Positions 44,201 to 52,716 are shown, numbered from the stretch's first letter. The stretch: DNA of 64,000 nucleotides from Bacillota bacterium (GCA_030526045.1 JAUNDN010000001.1:142377-206376), one strand, 5' to 3'. Program-made: numbers and translations. The notes: generated by a model not told the origin, from the sequence alone.

Positions 44201-44477
44201 TACCATACGTTTTCTGATTCCGGAGGAAATGGAGAATCCGACGTTGGAGCTCTTTCAGGATCAAGCCTGGAATGCCATTGATGCCCAAAGGGATGGCAGC
44301 TATTACGTTTTTTCACTTGAGGATTCCGAATTTATCTTCAGCTGTGTGAGTCGCCCTGCCACGCTGCCTGTGGGCACAATCATCGCGCTTTGTTCCTTGG
44401 CAGTACTGCTGATTTTGGTTATGATCTACATCCTGCACAACAAGAAACGCTATCGGAAGCAACAACAAAACAGTTGA
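41214..44477 (+). CDS. Large GLUG-repeat cell-surface protein
   Basis: A 1087-residue protein. Signal peptide to about residue 35, then beta-helix-type GLUG repeats (GGIAGENSGMIRACINKGNV, GGIAGSQTGYIEGCVNYGTL) at about 60-310, a helical section, two Ser/Pro/Thr-rich linkers (about 400-445 and 500-530, PTP/SSP repeats), a coiled-coil (about 545-650), a second GLUG block (about 665-840), and a C-terminal helix (about 1050-1072) with a basic end. No LPxTG motif; it is held by the C-terminal helix. The start at MNNRLNHCKKKQ follows AAGGAG. GLUG proteins are often adhesins; here it may instead be an accessory of the overlapping MMPL exporter. Confidence 0.83.
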   Translation: MNNRLNHCKKKQTAAAILALLLCALPCLTRLNAYASPEASFLNTEDAIHISTAQDLLTFATNCTTDTWSQNKLFILDNDIDLRSTDFSPIPTFGGIFLGQGHTISGFTLDAGSNFAGLFRYVQESGEIYQLSISGRAVSDEGHSGLALLAGCNYGLISGCHVSGSVSGSNQLGSIAGVNEVSGIITDCISEGTVYGSHLTGGIVGSNKGNIKNCTSHCNVNTTPSDNSIDLTSINLDATLTNLLTTENAASVTDIGGIAGENSGMIRACINKGNVGYQHVGYNIGGIAGSQTGYIEGCVNYGTLNGRKDIGGIAGQMEPSSELEYTEDTLQKLNQEFDKLHDLLTKLDSDASAASSSISVQTDKLLDAVESAQQAVDSILVQAGDDFSQLTDLDTLTLSSPKPISLDFLDSVPTPGSSPEGTPSASPEGTPSATPDGSPSPTPESSPSPTSTGATGHSARVEIIDQTQYKKETEAFISERLMQNPPVIRTVRLFAGNPGELPSSSPTPTPSSSPTVTPTAAPTASPGYPLPTGWESWPTPTGFDLDGYQYDIDREEVEKSLNDAQQNVYENASDLLESMQRTARDQASKLSDRIYSAQSSLNSSFSSIIDNTRLLNFLVDDESQLILDDMQAINDELNVITDLLTDPQTTDPDEVVTDVSDDDTLSDITGKVMNCINSGTINGDVNVGGISGSLSRENDLDPEDDLKLGDNATLNFRYKERIVVRQCQNQGSVNGKKDCIGGIAGEMNLGSIMECLNSGDIKSDGSKIGGIAGSSSSSIRSSNSKCTLSGADKIGGIAGFGTTIADCRSMIKIENGENYLGSIAGTVDSIEDVTGCYFVEGEAAGIDGISYSSHAESLSYEEFMCLAETPEIFEKLYLKFEADGQPVSTIALNYGESLPASAIPAVPEKNGQVGTWEAFDRTDITFDQTIEAVYDNYVTTIESTQTTGNRPVLLVEGTFTPEDHLTITQVDAYPADAQTQAVCLKVKISGSCTGPYTIRFLIPEEMENPTLELFQDQAWNAIDAQRDGSYYVFSLEDSEFIFSCVSRPATLPVGTIIALCSLAVLLILVMIYILHNKKRYRKQQQNS

Positions 44478-44535
44478 TTTTTCCGTTAAAAACCGCTATG
44501 CTTTTCCTGTTACTTTTTTTAACGAGGTATCAGAT

Positions 44536-45123
44536 ATGAAGCATTCCGAAGCATCACTGAAAACCATGCAGGCAATGGCAGCCTCCCTGAAAAGGCATAT
44601 GGAATCCAAACCGCTTTCAAGGATTACAATCAGTGAAATCTGCAATGACTGCGGTATCAACCGAAAAACCTTTTATTACCATTTTCAGGATATCTACGCG
44701 CTTCTGCGCTGGATGCTTGACAGGGAGGCTGTGGAAATTGTCAAAAAATCTGATCTCATCCATGATTATGATGAGGTACTGCGTTTTACCTTTGATTATG
44801 TTAAGCAGAACAAGCTCGTCATCAATTGTGCTTATAATGCCATTGGTAGAGAAGGGATGAAGCTTCTGCTTGCTCCTGACCTTATCGGAGTTATCAGCAA
44901 ACTCATCACGGAGATTGAGATTCGCATGGATACCACTCTGGATAAAAGCTTTAAGGATTTTCTCTGTGATTTCTATACCAATGCGCTTTCAGGTATGTTG
45001 ATCGACTGGTCTCAGGGCACAGATGTAAGAAGTGAGGATGAAATGATAGAATACCTAATCCTTACAGTCAAAGCCTCCATTCCCAATGTCATTGCCAGAC
45101 GTACCGGGAAAGTAACTGATTAA
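44536..45123 (+). CDS. TetR-family regulator
   Basis: A 195-residue regulator. The N-terminal helix-turn-helix is typical: PLSRITISEICNDCGINRKTFYYHFQDIYALLRWML (about residues 30-65). The C-terminal part resembles the DhaS-like TetR group. It follows the exporter and surface protein genes by 58 bases in the same direction, so it is the probable local repressor, responding to a compound that the exporter moves. Confidence 0.88.
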   Translation: MKHSEASLKTMQAMAASLKRHMESKPLSRITISEICNDCGINRKTFYYHFQDIYALLRWMLDREAVEIVKKSDLIHDYDEVLRFTFDYVKQNKLVINCAYNAIGREGMKLLLAPDLIGVISKLITEIEIRMDTTLDKSFKDFLCDFYTNALSGMLIDWSQGTDVRSEDEMIEYLILTVKASIPNVIARRTGKVTD

Positions 45124-45134
45124 TGTGGTAATTC

Positions 45135-45163
45135 TTGTAAAAGAATATCTCCTATAGTACAAT
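45135..45163 (+). promoter_or_regulatory. Promoter of the chemoreceptor gene
   Basis: TTGTAA (45135-45140), 17-base spacer, TACAAT (45158-45163), about 55 bases before the start. Confidence 0.72.
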
Positions 45164-45218
45164 AAGCATATTGGTAACAGCAATTAACTTTTATTATCTA
45201 TCAATATGGAGGCTATCT

Positions 45219-46679
45219 ATGAATAAAAATGAGCTATCTGATCTTATGCGCAACAATAAACTTGCAATGACCGCACATCTGATCAATTCAGCTGTCATGT
45301 TGATATTCTGTCTGTTTGAGGCACAGGCCGATCTAATAGGCTGGGGATATGTTGCGCTTGTCTCTGTTGTTGGACTTGCTCCGGTGATTGCCGAATTTTG
45401 CTTCTTTCGAGCCAATCAGGAAACGCCTGCCATTAAACATCTGGTTGCAATTGGTTTTGCTGCGTTTTATACTTTGATCTTATTTACTTCTCATCAGAGT
45501 CTTGTGTTTGTTTTTGTAATTCCCATGATCCTAATTGTTTCCATCTATAACGATCCACGCTATATGATCATGATCAATGTAGGTACCGTTTTAGAAAGCA
45601 TCCTCATCAACCTATTAGGTGCCACAACAGGAAAATTTGCTTATTCCGGCAGAGATTTCGCCATCATTCAAGTCGTAGCAATGATACTGATCGGTATTTA
45701 TTCCTATCTGACTGCCAAAACCCTCAATCAAAATATGACACAGAAGATTCAGCATGTGGCACAGGCACAGAGTCAGACAGAAGCCGTACTTGCTGATATC
45801 TCACACCTTTCTGAGCAATTAAAAAAGGGCATTGAAGAAATATACCATGACCTCGAGCACTTAGAGCAGGCGGCCGGTGCGACCCAAAATGCCATGCGGG
45901 AAGTGACTGCCGGTACTACCGATACTGCTCAGACCGTACAGGAACAGCTGCAGCAAACAGAAGCAATCCAAAAGAGCGTAGATACGGTAAGCTCCACCGC
46001 TTCCGATATGACCGGCAATATGCAGCAAACCATAACGGCTTTGGAGCTCGGCAAGCATCATGTAGAATCCCTTACCGAAAAAGTAGAGCTTTCTGTTTCC
46101 AACAGCGAATGTGTCGCAGATAAGCTAAATACCTTGACTAACTATATGAATGAAATGCATTCTATTGTAGAACTGATCAACGGCATTACAGCCCAAACCA
46201 GTATGCTCGCTTTAAATGCAAGTATTGAAGCCGCACGTGCAGGAGAAGCCGGAAAGGGCTTTGCTGTTGTTGCAACCGAAATCACAGGGATGGCAACCAA
46301 GACAAAGGATGCCACTACCAACATTACATCGTTGATTCAAAATGTCACCACCGCTATCGGCGAAGTCATTGAAATAATCCAACATATGATTTCCGGAATC
46401 AAGGATGAAAAAGTGGCTGCCGGAGTTGCCTCTGACAGTTTTACTGCAATTCAAAACAACACCTATTCAATTCAGGAGGATATAGAGCAGCTCATTAACA
46501 ATATTGATGAGCTCAAGGCTGCAAATCAGGTCATTGCGGAATCTGTTCAGACCATTTCAGCTGTTTCCGAAGAGGTTGCTGCCCATGCAACAGAAACCAT
46601 GAATGCAGAAACCGAAAACGCAGAGATTCTGGCCAGAATTTCCGATAAAATGCAGCAATTGGTTGAATTAACAAAATAA
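45219..46679 (+). CDS. Methyl-accepting chemotaxis protein
   Basis: A 486-residue receptor with an N-terminal block of six short membrane helices (about residues 15-190) and no large extracellular domain, directly joined to a signalling coiled coil. The tip is intact: [36 protein letters not shown] (about 325-365). Ligand sensing must occur in or near the membrane. The start at MNKNELSD follows GGAGG; an earlier in-frame Met at 45171 lies close to the -10 box. No CheW or CheA genes are present here. Confidence 0.92.
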   Translation: MNKNELSDLMRNNKLAMTAHLINSAVMLIFCLFEAQADLIGWGYVALVSVVGLAPVIAEFCFFRANQETPAIKHLVAIGFAAFYTLILFTSHQSLVFVFVIPMILIVSIYNDPRYMIMINVGTVLESILINLLGATTGKFAYSGRDFAIIQVVAMILIGIYSYLTAKTLNQNMTQKIQHVAQAQSQTEAVLADISHLSEQLKKGIEEIYHDLEHLEQAAGATQNAMREVTAGTTDTAQTVQEQLQQTEAIQKSVDTVSSTASDMTGNMQQTITALELGKHHVESLTEKVELSVSNSECVADKLNTLTNYMNEMHSIVELINGITAQTSMLALNASIEAARAGEAGKGFAVVATEITGMATKTKDATTNITSLIQNVTTAIGEVIEIIQHMISGIKDEKVAAGVASDSFTAIQNNTYSIQEDIEQLINNIDELKAANQVIAESVQTISAVSEEVAAHATETMNAETENAEILARISDKMQQLVELTK

Positions 46680-46693
46680 GTCGATATTCTTCC

Positions 46694-46735
46694 AAACGGT
46701 CACCTCCCATTAATCAGGAGGTGACCGTTTTTCAT
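46694..46735 (+). terminator. Terminator shared by converging genes
   Basis: Fourteen-pair perfect stem (46694-46707 with 46717-46730) and a nine-base loop, followed by TTTTTC on the plus strand. It ends the chemoreceptor transcript and probably also the converging subtilase gene. Confidence 0.9.
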
Positions 46736-48546
46736 GACGGCAGGCTCTCTGAAACGCAAAGCTTTCCGAATCCTACCTTATCATTGGGATAGCGGTTCTC
46801 TCCCCGAAGCCGTTCCGCCCCCTTCCTGAAACAAGCCTTTACCTTCTCCCCATACAAAAACAGATCATTGCCTCGGACAATTCCCCACTCCATAAGCAGT
46901 GCCGCACTTCCCGTTACAAAGGGCGTTGCAAAAGAGGTTCCGGACACCACAACATAAGTATTTTCCGGTCCGATTGTTGCAATATTGGTTCCCGGTGCTG
47001 CAAGATCCGGCTTGACATCCCCTCTTGAAATGCGTCCTGCACCGATACTCTCAAGTGGATAGCCCCTCCCCGAAAAATCTGCATAGGACTCATAGGAAAC
47101 ATCATAAGCACCAACCGTAATCACCTTAGACGATGTGGAGGGTATGGTCAGTGTCTTTTCCGGTGTGGGCGTAAAAAATCGGGTACCGGTATTTAGTACG
47201 CTATTGCTTGGCAGATAAAAATCATAATTTCCGATCACCGTTTTTATCGGACGTATAAAAAATGTCCATACCCCTTGGTTTACATAATTTCCAACCGGAA
47301 GTAAGTCAAAGTAAAGCTCCTGATTGACAGAATAGGGAGACGGTTCCCCGATGTACAAAAGAAGCTCTGTTTCTTCCATTCTGAAGCGTCTGCCGCCAAT
47401 CTCTCGATCATTGATCAAAAGACTCTCTCCTCCCGGAGAAATCAGTTCTATTTCAAAGAAATCCGCATAATCCTTCCATAGCTGCACGCTGAATGCGCTC
47501 TGGTAGTTTCCGATGCTCAGCTCAATTCTTCTTAGGGCTCCACTTCCCTCCTGCATTCCAAAGCTACCTGCCACATGTCCCCCCGCTGCACCTTCATTAC
47601 CGCTGCCCACACAGACAACGGTTCTCCCGATCTCTGCAACATTGTCGAGAAATCTCTCAACCAGCGAGGTTCCATCATGAGAACCATAGGTGTTTCCGAA
47701 GCTTAAATTGACTGCAAGCGGTTTTCCCAATTCCACCCCCTTAGTTACCACGTAGGTCAGTGCCCGCATCAGCTCTGTGGTCTTCGGAAAGGAATCCGGT
47801 GCCGGTGTTCCCATCTTAACAATGATCAGTTCACTCTCCGGGGCCACTCCCTGATATCGTCCTTCCCTAAGTCTTCCTCCTGCTGCCGCAACGGCCGCCA
47901 CAGCTGTCCCATGCCCTGAAAGGTCTGTGCTTGGAACAATACTTTTGGGTCTAAGGCTCTCTAGTGCCTTATCAATTCGATATTTGGAGAATTCCACACC
48001 TGTCCTAAAGCCCTCAGGCGGTGCTGCCATACCGGCAAACTCCTCATATCCTTCCGGAAGCCGGGCATCTACCTGCTCCGGTGTCAGCGTCTGATCCCAG
48101 AGATATTGAATTCTGGTCTTTCCCTTATCATCCATAAACTCTGCATTCTCAAAGTCAATTCCCGAATCGATCACCGCAACAAGCGTTCCCCTGCCGGTCA
48201 AAAAAGGATCTCTTGCTGTCACAGGATAGATGCAGGAGGCCTGCTTCCCCATCAGGGTAGAAGCATACAACCTCTTCGGTTTCTCTACATACTCTACCTC
48301 GTCAAGCAGAGTAAAGGGTTCTATCAGCTCCTCCGGCATGGTTACGATTGCATACCCGGCTATTAATTCCTCCACCTTAATCACATTGCTTTGCAGTCTG
48401 CTGATATCTCCGTTATATTTAACGATCAGTTCCCAGCTTCTTGTCGCCTGTATAAATCCCACATCCAATTGCTCCGATCGCGCCCTTTCGCTCTCCTCAA
48501 GCTCCAGGGCAAGATTCAGCAGATTTTCCAGTTTTTGATTTGCCAT
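46732..48546 (-). CDS. S8 family subtilase, Csp-like
   Basis: A 604-residue serine protease with no signal peptide. The triad is complete: Asp in VAVIDSGID (about residue 125), His in DLSGHGTAVAAVAAAGG (about 212) and Ser in VVSGTSFATPF (about 538), with oxyanion Asn in LSFGN. A large beta insert lies between His and Ser (about 330-470), and an N-terminal domain of about 90 residues precedes the catalytic part. This is the layout of Csp germination proteases and their vegetative relatives in Clostridia. The second Met (MANQKLE) is chosen because GGGAAAG precedes it; the first, at 48567, has no site. Substrate unknown. Confidence 0.87.
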   Translation of the reverse strand: MANQKLENLLNLALELEESERARSEQLDVGFIQATRSWELIVKYNGDISRLQSNVIKVEELIAGYAIVTMPEELIEPFTLLDEVEYVEKPKRLYASTLMGKQASCIYPVTARDPFLTGRGTLVAVIDSGIDFENAEFMDDKGKTRIQYLWDQTLTPEQVDARLPEGYEEFAGMAAPPEGFRTGVEFSKYRIDKALESLRPKSIVPSTDLSGHGTAVAAVAAAGGRLREGRYQGVAPESELIIVKMGTPAPDSFPKTTELMRALTYVVTKGVELGKPLAVNLSFGNTYGSHDGTSLVERFLDNVAEIGRTVVCVGSGNEGAAGGHVAGSFGMQEGSGALRRIELSIGNYQSAFSVQLWKDYADFFEIELISPGGESLLINDREIGGRRFRMEETELLLYIGEPSPYSVNQELYFDLLPVGNYVNQGVWTFFIRPIKTVIGNYDFYLPSNSVLNTGTRFFTPTPEKTLTIPSTSSKVITVGAYDVSYESYADFSGRGYPLESIGAGRISRGDVKPDLAAPGTNIATIGPENTYVVVSGTSFATPFVTGSAALLMEWGIVRGNDLFLYGEKVKACFRKGAERLRGENRYPNDKVGFGKLCVSESLPS

Positions 48547-48641
48547 CTTTTTACTGCTTTCCCGCATTTTCTTGTATATCTTATGCAGCTTCGGCTTAAT
48601 CAGCTATTCCTTAAATTTTCAATTATTTTTATTTCCCTGTA

Positions 48642-48670
48642 TTGAACATCCACCTAAATTAGCTTAGAAT
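48642..48670 (+). promoter_or_regulatory. Promoter of the AraC-family gene
   Basis: TTGAAC (48642-48647), 17-base spacer, TAGAAT (48665-48670), about 60 bases before the start. Confidence 0.7.
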
Positions 48671-48736
48671 ATAGCTGGAAGATTTTTGAAAATGAAATTT
48701 CCATGGAAGTTCTAATCGAAGAAGGAGGAGACTTTT

Positions 48737-49702
48737 ATGCAGCCACCCTCAACACCCTCTAATCCGGACCCAGATTATTATACAAACAGAACACTCACCG
48801 ATACCGAAATCGGCTACCCTGTTCATGTTTACTTTATAGAACTGTCAAAAATGTATATGCATAGAATCAGGTGGCACTGGCACCCGGAATTTGAAGTGAT
48901 CATTGTCAACCACGGCGAAGTAGAATTTCTTACCGACGACCAAAAAATAAGACTGAAGGCAGGACAGGGCATTCTCATTAATCAGAATACCATGCATGCC
49001 ATACAGCCTGCCACGGAAGATGTCAACTGCAGTCTTTACTCCACTGTTTTCCATCCTTCCTTTTTATTTGGTTATGGGAATACGGTTATGTCGGGAAAAT
49101 ACCTGACTCCTATCCTCAGTTCACCGATTTTCAGGACGAAGCTTCTGGATGAGCAGGATCCTGTTGCTGAAAAGATTCTGGATGCCATTAACTCTGTCAT
49201 TGCCGTAAACATGACCAAAAAATACGGTTATGAGCTTGTCACCAAATCCTATTTGTGCCAGCTTTGGGTCACCTTACTAGAAAATGTGATTCCCCAAAAT
49301 GTAAAGACCCATAAGAACGGCAGCCTTTCATTGGATGAATCCCGTGTAAAGGAAGCTATTCTCTATATCGAAAACCATTATGCGGATCACATAACGCTGG
49401 ATGAGCTTGCTTCCTCCATACATATCAGCAAAAGTGAATGCTGCCGATGCTTTAAACGTACCCTGAAGGTGACGCCCATTGAATATCTGATGAAATATCG
49501 TATTTTCAGGGCTGTAAGCATGATCCAAAGTGACGATCCACATGCCCGTTCCATGTCTGATCTTGCATTTGCCGTAGGATTTAATAATGCCAGTTACTTT
49601 AATAAGGTATTTAAACAGTTTCTGAAATGTACTCCCAGCGAATATAAGAAGGAACTCAAGCAGGATCCTTTAAATCATTCCTTTGATATGACAACAATCT
49701 GA
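48737..49702 (+). CDS. AraC-family regulator with cupin sensor domain
   Basis: A 321-residue regulator. The N-terminal half is a cupin (RIRWHWHPEFEVIIVNHGEVEFL, then AGQGILINQNTMHAIQP), the usual sugar-binding part of this group. The C-terminal 100 residues hold two helix-turn-helix motifs (ITLDELASSIHISKSECCRCFKR and MSDLAFAVGFNNASYFNKVFKQFLKCTPSEYKK). No sugar gene is directly beside it; the FMN dehydrogenase gene converges on it. A strong GAAGGAGGA site precedes the start. Confidence 0.9.
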   Translation: MQPPSTPSNPDPDYYTNRTLTDTEIGYPVHVYFIELSKMYMHRIRWHWHPEFEVIIVNHGEVEFLTDDQKIRLKAGQGILINQNTMHAIQPATEDVNCSLYSTVFHPSFLFGYGNTVMSGKYLTPILSSPIFRTKLLDEQDPVAEKILDAINSVIAVNMTKKYGYELVTKSYLCQLWVTLLENVIPQNVKTHKNGSLSLDESRVKEAILYIENHYADHITLDELASSIHISKSECCRCFKRTLKVTPIEYLMKYRIFRAVSMIQSDDPHARSMSDLAFAVGFNNASYFNKVFKQFLKCTPSEYKKELKQDPLNHSFDMTTI

Positions 49703-49724
49703 TTCACCATCAGATTGTTGTTTT
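49692..49724 (+). terminator. Terminator of the AraC-family gene
   Basis: Eleven-pair stem (49692-49702 with 49710-49720), the stop codon forming part of it, followed by TTTTCTTT. It may act for the converging FMN-enzyme gene too. Confidence 0.85.
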
Positions 49725-50603
49725 CTTTACCACAGAAGCATCCATATGAGCAAGGTCATAGCAGCCGGTTCTCGCCATCACACCCTTCAGTTCCCCATTC
49801 ATTTCAAGGATTTTTTCTTTAACTCCCTCTGCTCCCTTTTCACCAAGCGGCTTCATAATCGCCCTGCCGACAGATACGGCGGTGGCACCAAGCGCAAGGG
49901 CTTTAAAGACATCCATACCGCTTACAATTCCACAATCCACAAAAATAGGAATCTGACCGCTTACTGTCTTTACAATTTCAGGCAACGCCATAAGCGGCGG
50001 AACTGCATAATCCATAATTCCGTGATGATGGGAAACCACGATTCCCTGTACGCCGGCTTCCAGACATTTGTATGCGTCCTGACTGCTGAGTACGCCTTTC
50101 ACAACAAAGGGCAGACCGGTTGACTTTACAAATTCCTTTATTTCCGCAAAGCTCTTTGGTGCCATATCATAACCCAGCACACTGTCGCATTCCCCCATGC
50201 TGTTAAACGCATGGTCAATATCCATTCCTACTGCAAGGACTCCGCATTTTTCCGCATGTGAAATTCTATCAAATATCATCTTATTGTCCGCATAAGGCTT
50301 AATGATTTTAATGGTCCTGGCGCCTGTATGTGTGATATCCTCAAGCTCTTCCTTTTCTCCCATCCCGGCCCAGTTAACCGCACCGGCAAGGGCAGCCCCC
50401 CTTGCCATTTCCGTCATGCCATGGTCGTGAATATGATTCAGATGCGACAGGGCAGCCATCATAATCGGGGTTGCGAAGGTCTCTCCGTAAAGCTTAAAGG
50501 TGGTATCCGGCTTTCTGCCATCTATATGCCTCATCTCAAGAAGCAGTGAATCCAAATATTCTCTTGTAATCCGGTCTGAATTACCCGGTTTCTTTATATC
50601 CAT
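49710..50603 (-). CDS. FMN-dependent alpha-hydroxy-acid oxidoreductase family protein
   Basis: A 297-residue TIM-barrel protein of the lactate/glycolate oxidase family. It shows LPFVVKGVLSSQDAYKCLEAGVQGIVVSHHHG (flavin lysine and the catalytic-type His region) and later IPIFVDCGIVSGMDVFKALALGATAVSVGRAI, the phosphate-binding part. The canonical SNHGGRQLD is altered to SHHHGIMDY, and the protein is shorter than the usual 350-390. So it is a divergent member, with no known substrate. Such short versions are common in Clostridia. Confidence 0.8.
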   Translation of the reverse strand: MDIKKPGNSDRITREYLDSLLLEMRHIDGRKPDTTFKLYGETFATPIMMAALSHLNHIHDHGMTEMARGAALAGAVNWAGMGEKEELEDITHTGARTIKIIKPYADNKMIFDRISHAEKCGVLAVGMDIDHAFNSMGECDSVLGYDMAPKSFAEIKEFVKSTGLPFVVKGVLSSQDAYKCLEAGVQGIVVSHHHGIMDYAVPPLMALPEIVKTVSGQIPIFVDCGIVSGMDVFKALALGATAVSVGRAIMKPLGEKGAEGVKEKILEMNGELKGVMARTGCYDLAHMDASVVKKTTI

Positions 50604-50678
50604 AATGTTTCTCCTTCCTGCCCCGGTTTTCCGTGTTCTTCCCCGTTCTCTTTATCTTACAGAATCTCCTGTCAAAAA

Positions 50679-52085
50679 TCAATCCTGTAACGTCACTCCC
50701 GCAATCTCCTCATTCCAGCACCGGTAGGAAGAGCTGATCTGCTTGCGCAATTCTGCTGCTTTCAAAAGCTTTCCCCGAAGCCTTTGAATTCTGCCTGCTG
50801 ACAGTTCAATCCTATGGTGCAACGCTGTACTGCCCTTCATATAGACCGGAACCTTTCCGGCCGCCTCATGGAGCTGTTGCTCCAACACGGCGATCTGTCC
50901 TGCTATACTGTCAAGTTCATCCCCGTAGGATTGCAGGCCTTTATCATTTACCTGTAAGATCAGGCTGCCGGGAACGGCACCGGAAAGCACCGTTTTGTTC
51001 CGAAAAGCCTGAAGCAGACCTTTCCCCTCTTCTCCACAGAATAAACTGCCTGCTATAATGGGTATCCCAAGAAACGTAAAATCGGAAATATCCGACAGCT
51101 TCAGCTTTTCTCCGTTAATGCCTTTTTTGCTCCCGGCAGAAGCTTCCATCATCTGCATAACTACTGCCGCACAGCCATCCCGCTTATCAGGTGCAAGCTC
51201 CATCACGTCCTTAGAAAGTGCCGATGCATACCGGGAAAGCTCACCCTGTCTGATGGCATCTGCATTCTTCCTTCCGTGAAAACGGGTATAGAAGGTCTGT
51301 GTCTTACTATCATACTCCCTCGTTGCAAACATATATTTGATATCGTGATAGCCCGCAAAATTGTTTTTATCTACAGGTGTCTTAATGTATCGGATATTCT
51401 CCTTAGGAATAATGGAATTGCCAAGTACATTGACGTAATCATTTTCTCCATGTATCCCTCGAAGCTTCATTGTTCGCTCCCTGTAGCCTTCTTCCCCGTA
51501 GTTATCCTTCCATCTTGTGATTGCTTTTTCGGAAAATCCCTGTCCATCCACAGAATAACAGACGTCGACCAATTCCTCCATTTTGGTTTCCATGATCACA
51601 AACTGTGCCTTATTTGCTCCCTTGGAATGTCCCGTGACAACCAATCTTTGATTTTCGTCAATATGGAGCTTCTCCACCACCTCCTCAAAATATTGAAGTG
51701 CCTCCTGCTGCTGGGTTGTGACACTCTGTGTCATTCCCAATCCGTTATCCGGCCATTCCCCGTCTCCTGTTCCTCTGTATACCACATAGACTGTTTCTCC
51801 GTCTGTTGTAGAAAAGGTGCAGGCTGCAGTTCCGGAAGCATATCCCATCTCCCGGCTTTGACAGCCGATCACCAGATTTCCGATTGCATCATTCTTTGCT
51901 GCCTGACAAAGGACAGTATATTCCCCATAGTGAATTCCTCCACCCCCGTAGTCCGGATGATGCTCCAGATCCTTTAAGATATCTGAGAGACTGGTTCCAT
52001 CCTGCGCTTCTTTGTAATCAAGGTACATAAAGGTGTCCAGCACCATACAGATTTCTGCCTCTGAAGGCTGTCTATCAGGTTCCAT
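50679..52085 (-). CDS. Lipase-like hydrolase with C-terminal helical domain, candidate type VII effector
   Basis: A 468-residue protein without signal peptide. The N-terminal part is an alpha/beta hydrolase of the Mbeg1-like/DUF2974 lipase type: YVVYRGTGDGEWPDN (oxyanion region, about residue 100), the nucleophile Ser154 in VTGHSKGANKAQFV, and YSVDGQGFSE. After about residue 380 come helices rich in Glu, Leu and Ala (GDELDSIAGQIAVLEQQLHEAAGK and AGRIQRLRGKLLKAAELRKQ) like a WXG100/LXG module, but at the C-terminus. Staphylococcal TslA has this same reversed order. It is the last gene of the type VII locus and overlaps the anchor gene by 11 bases. Start chosen at MEPDRQPSE (site GGGAGA); an upstream Met at 52187 is possible. 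Confidence 0.75.
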   Translation of the reverse strand: MEPDRQPSEAEICMVLDTFMYLDYKEAQDGTSLSDILKDLEHHPDYGGGGIHYGEYTVLCQAAKNDAIGNLVIGCQSREMGYASGTAACTFSTTDGETVYVVYRGTGDGEWPDNGLGMTQSVTTQQQEALQYFEEVVEKLHIDENQRLVVTGHSKGANKAQFVIMETKMEELVDVCYSVDGQGFSEKAITRWKDNYGEEGYRERTMKLRGIHGENDYVNVLGNSIIPKENIRYIKTPVDKNNFAGYHDIKYMFATREYDSKTQTFYTRFHGRKNADAIRQGELSRYASALSKDVMELAPDKRDGCAAVVMQMMEASAGSKKGINGEKLKLSDISDFTFLGIPIIAGSLFCGEEGKGLLQAFRNKTVLSGAVPGSLILQVNDKGLQSYGDELDSIAGQIAVLEQQLHEAAGKVPVYMKGSTALHHRIELSAGRIQRLRGKLLKAAELRKQISSSYRCWNEEIAGVTLQD

Positions 52086-52716
52086 TTGCCCAAGTCTCCC
52101 TTCTCCATTCCAGATATTTAAGGATTCCTTCCTCTCCAATCGAAAAAATAGCCTTCTGCCCATCCGGGAAAAGAATGGCTCCTCCAATACAATAGCCTCT
52201 TTCCTTCATGCTCTTTAAAAACGCATCTGCCATTTCTTCCGGAGCTTTCCTGATTTCTTCAGGTTCAATAACCACCTTTACCATGGACAACGGATTTACA
52301 AGAAATTCCTCCGCTGTCATATCAGGGGAAAAGTCAGCAGGAAACACCAGCTCCGGGACACGATAATTCACACGACATTTCCCCAAAGTCTGTTCTGCGG
52401 CTTCTTTGATTCTTTTTTCCAGATCCTCCTTCAGTATAAATGCCAGATAATTGTCCTGATAACATTCCTGCCCCTTGGTCGGTATCCTTCTTACCAGGAT
52501 TCCCTCCTGCGGTCCTGTTTGGCTTTTCACCTCAAGCATCACATACTCCTTTCCGAATTGACCGTTAAACGGCCCTAGGGGAGAGAAGGATTCTCCGTAT
52601 TTTTCTTCCATATATGTAAGCATTTTTCTCATTTCCATCCTCCTCATCCCTGTTGTGACCCAAAGAATACCTATGACTACCATACTGATAAGAATAAGTC
52701 TCTTATACAACAACAT
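52075..52716 (-). CDS. Single-helix membrane-anchored protein of the type VII locus
   Basis: A protein of about 213 residues, counted from MLLYKRLILISMVVIGILW: one N-terminal helix (about 4-21), then an outer or inner soluble domain of about 190 residues with no family I recognise (blocks GQFGKEYVMLEVKSQTGPQEGILVRR and IGGAILFPDGQKAIFSIGEEG). The start overlaps the stop of the WXG100 gene by 14 bases and its end overlaps the lipase by 11, so these three are translationally coupled. It is neither EssA, EssB nor EsaA by size or layout. A membrane immunity protein or a lipase partner is possible, as inference from position. Confidence 0.6.
   Translation of the reverse strand: MLLYKRLILISMVVIGILWVTTGMRRMEMRKMLTYMEEKYGESFSPLGPFNGQFGKEYVMLEVKSQTGPQEGILVRRIPTKGQECYQDNYLAFILKEDLEKRIKEAAEQTLGKCRVNYRVPELVFPADFSPDMTAEEFLVNPLSMVKVVIEPEEIRKAPEEMADAFLKSMKERGYCIGGAILFPDGQKAIFSIGEEGILKYLEWRRETWANGT

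Noticed and set aside
46732..48546. Subtilase near the type VII locus as a mycosin (MycP) of the secretion system
   Set aside because: Mycosins have a signal peptide and a C-terminal membrane helix; this protein has neither, has a Csp-like beta insert, and is separated from the locus by an AraC gene and an FMN-enzyme gene.
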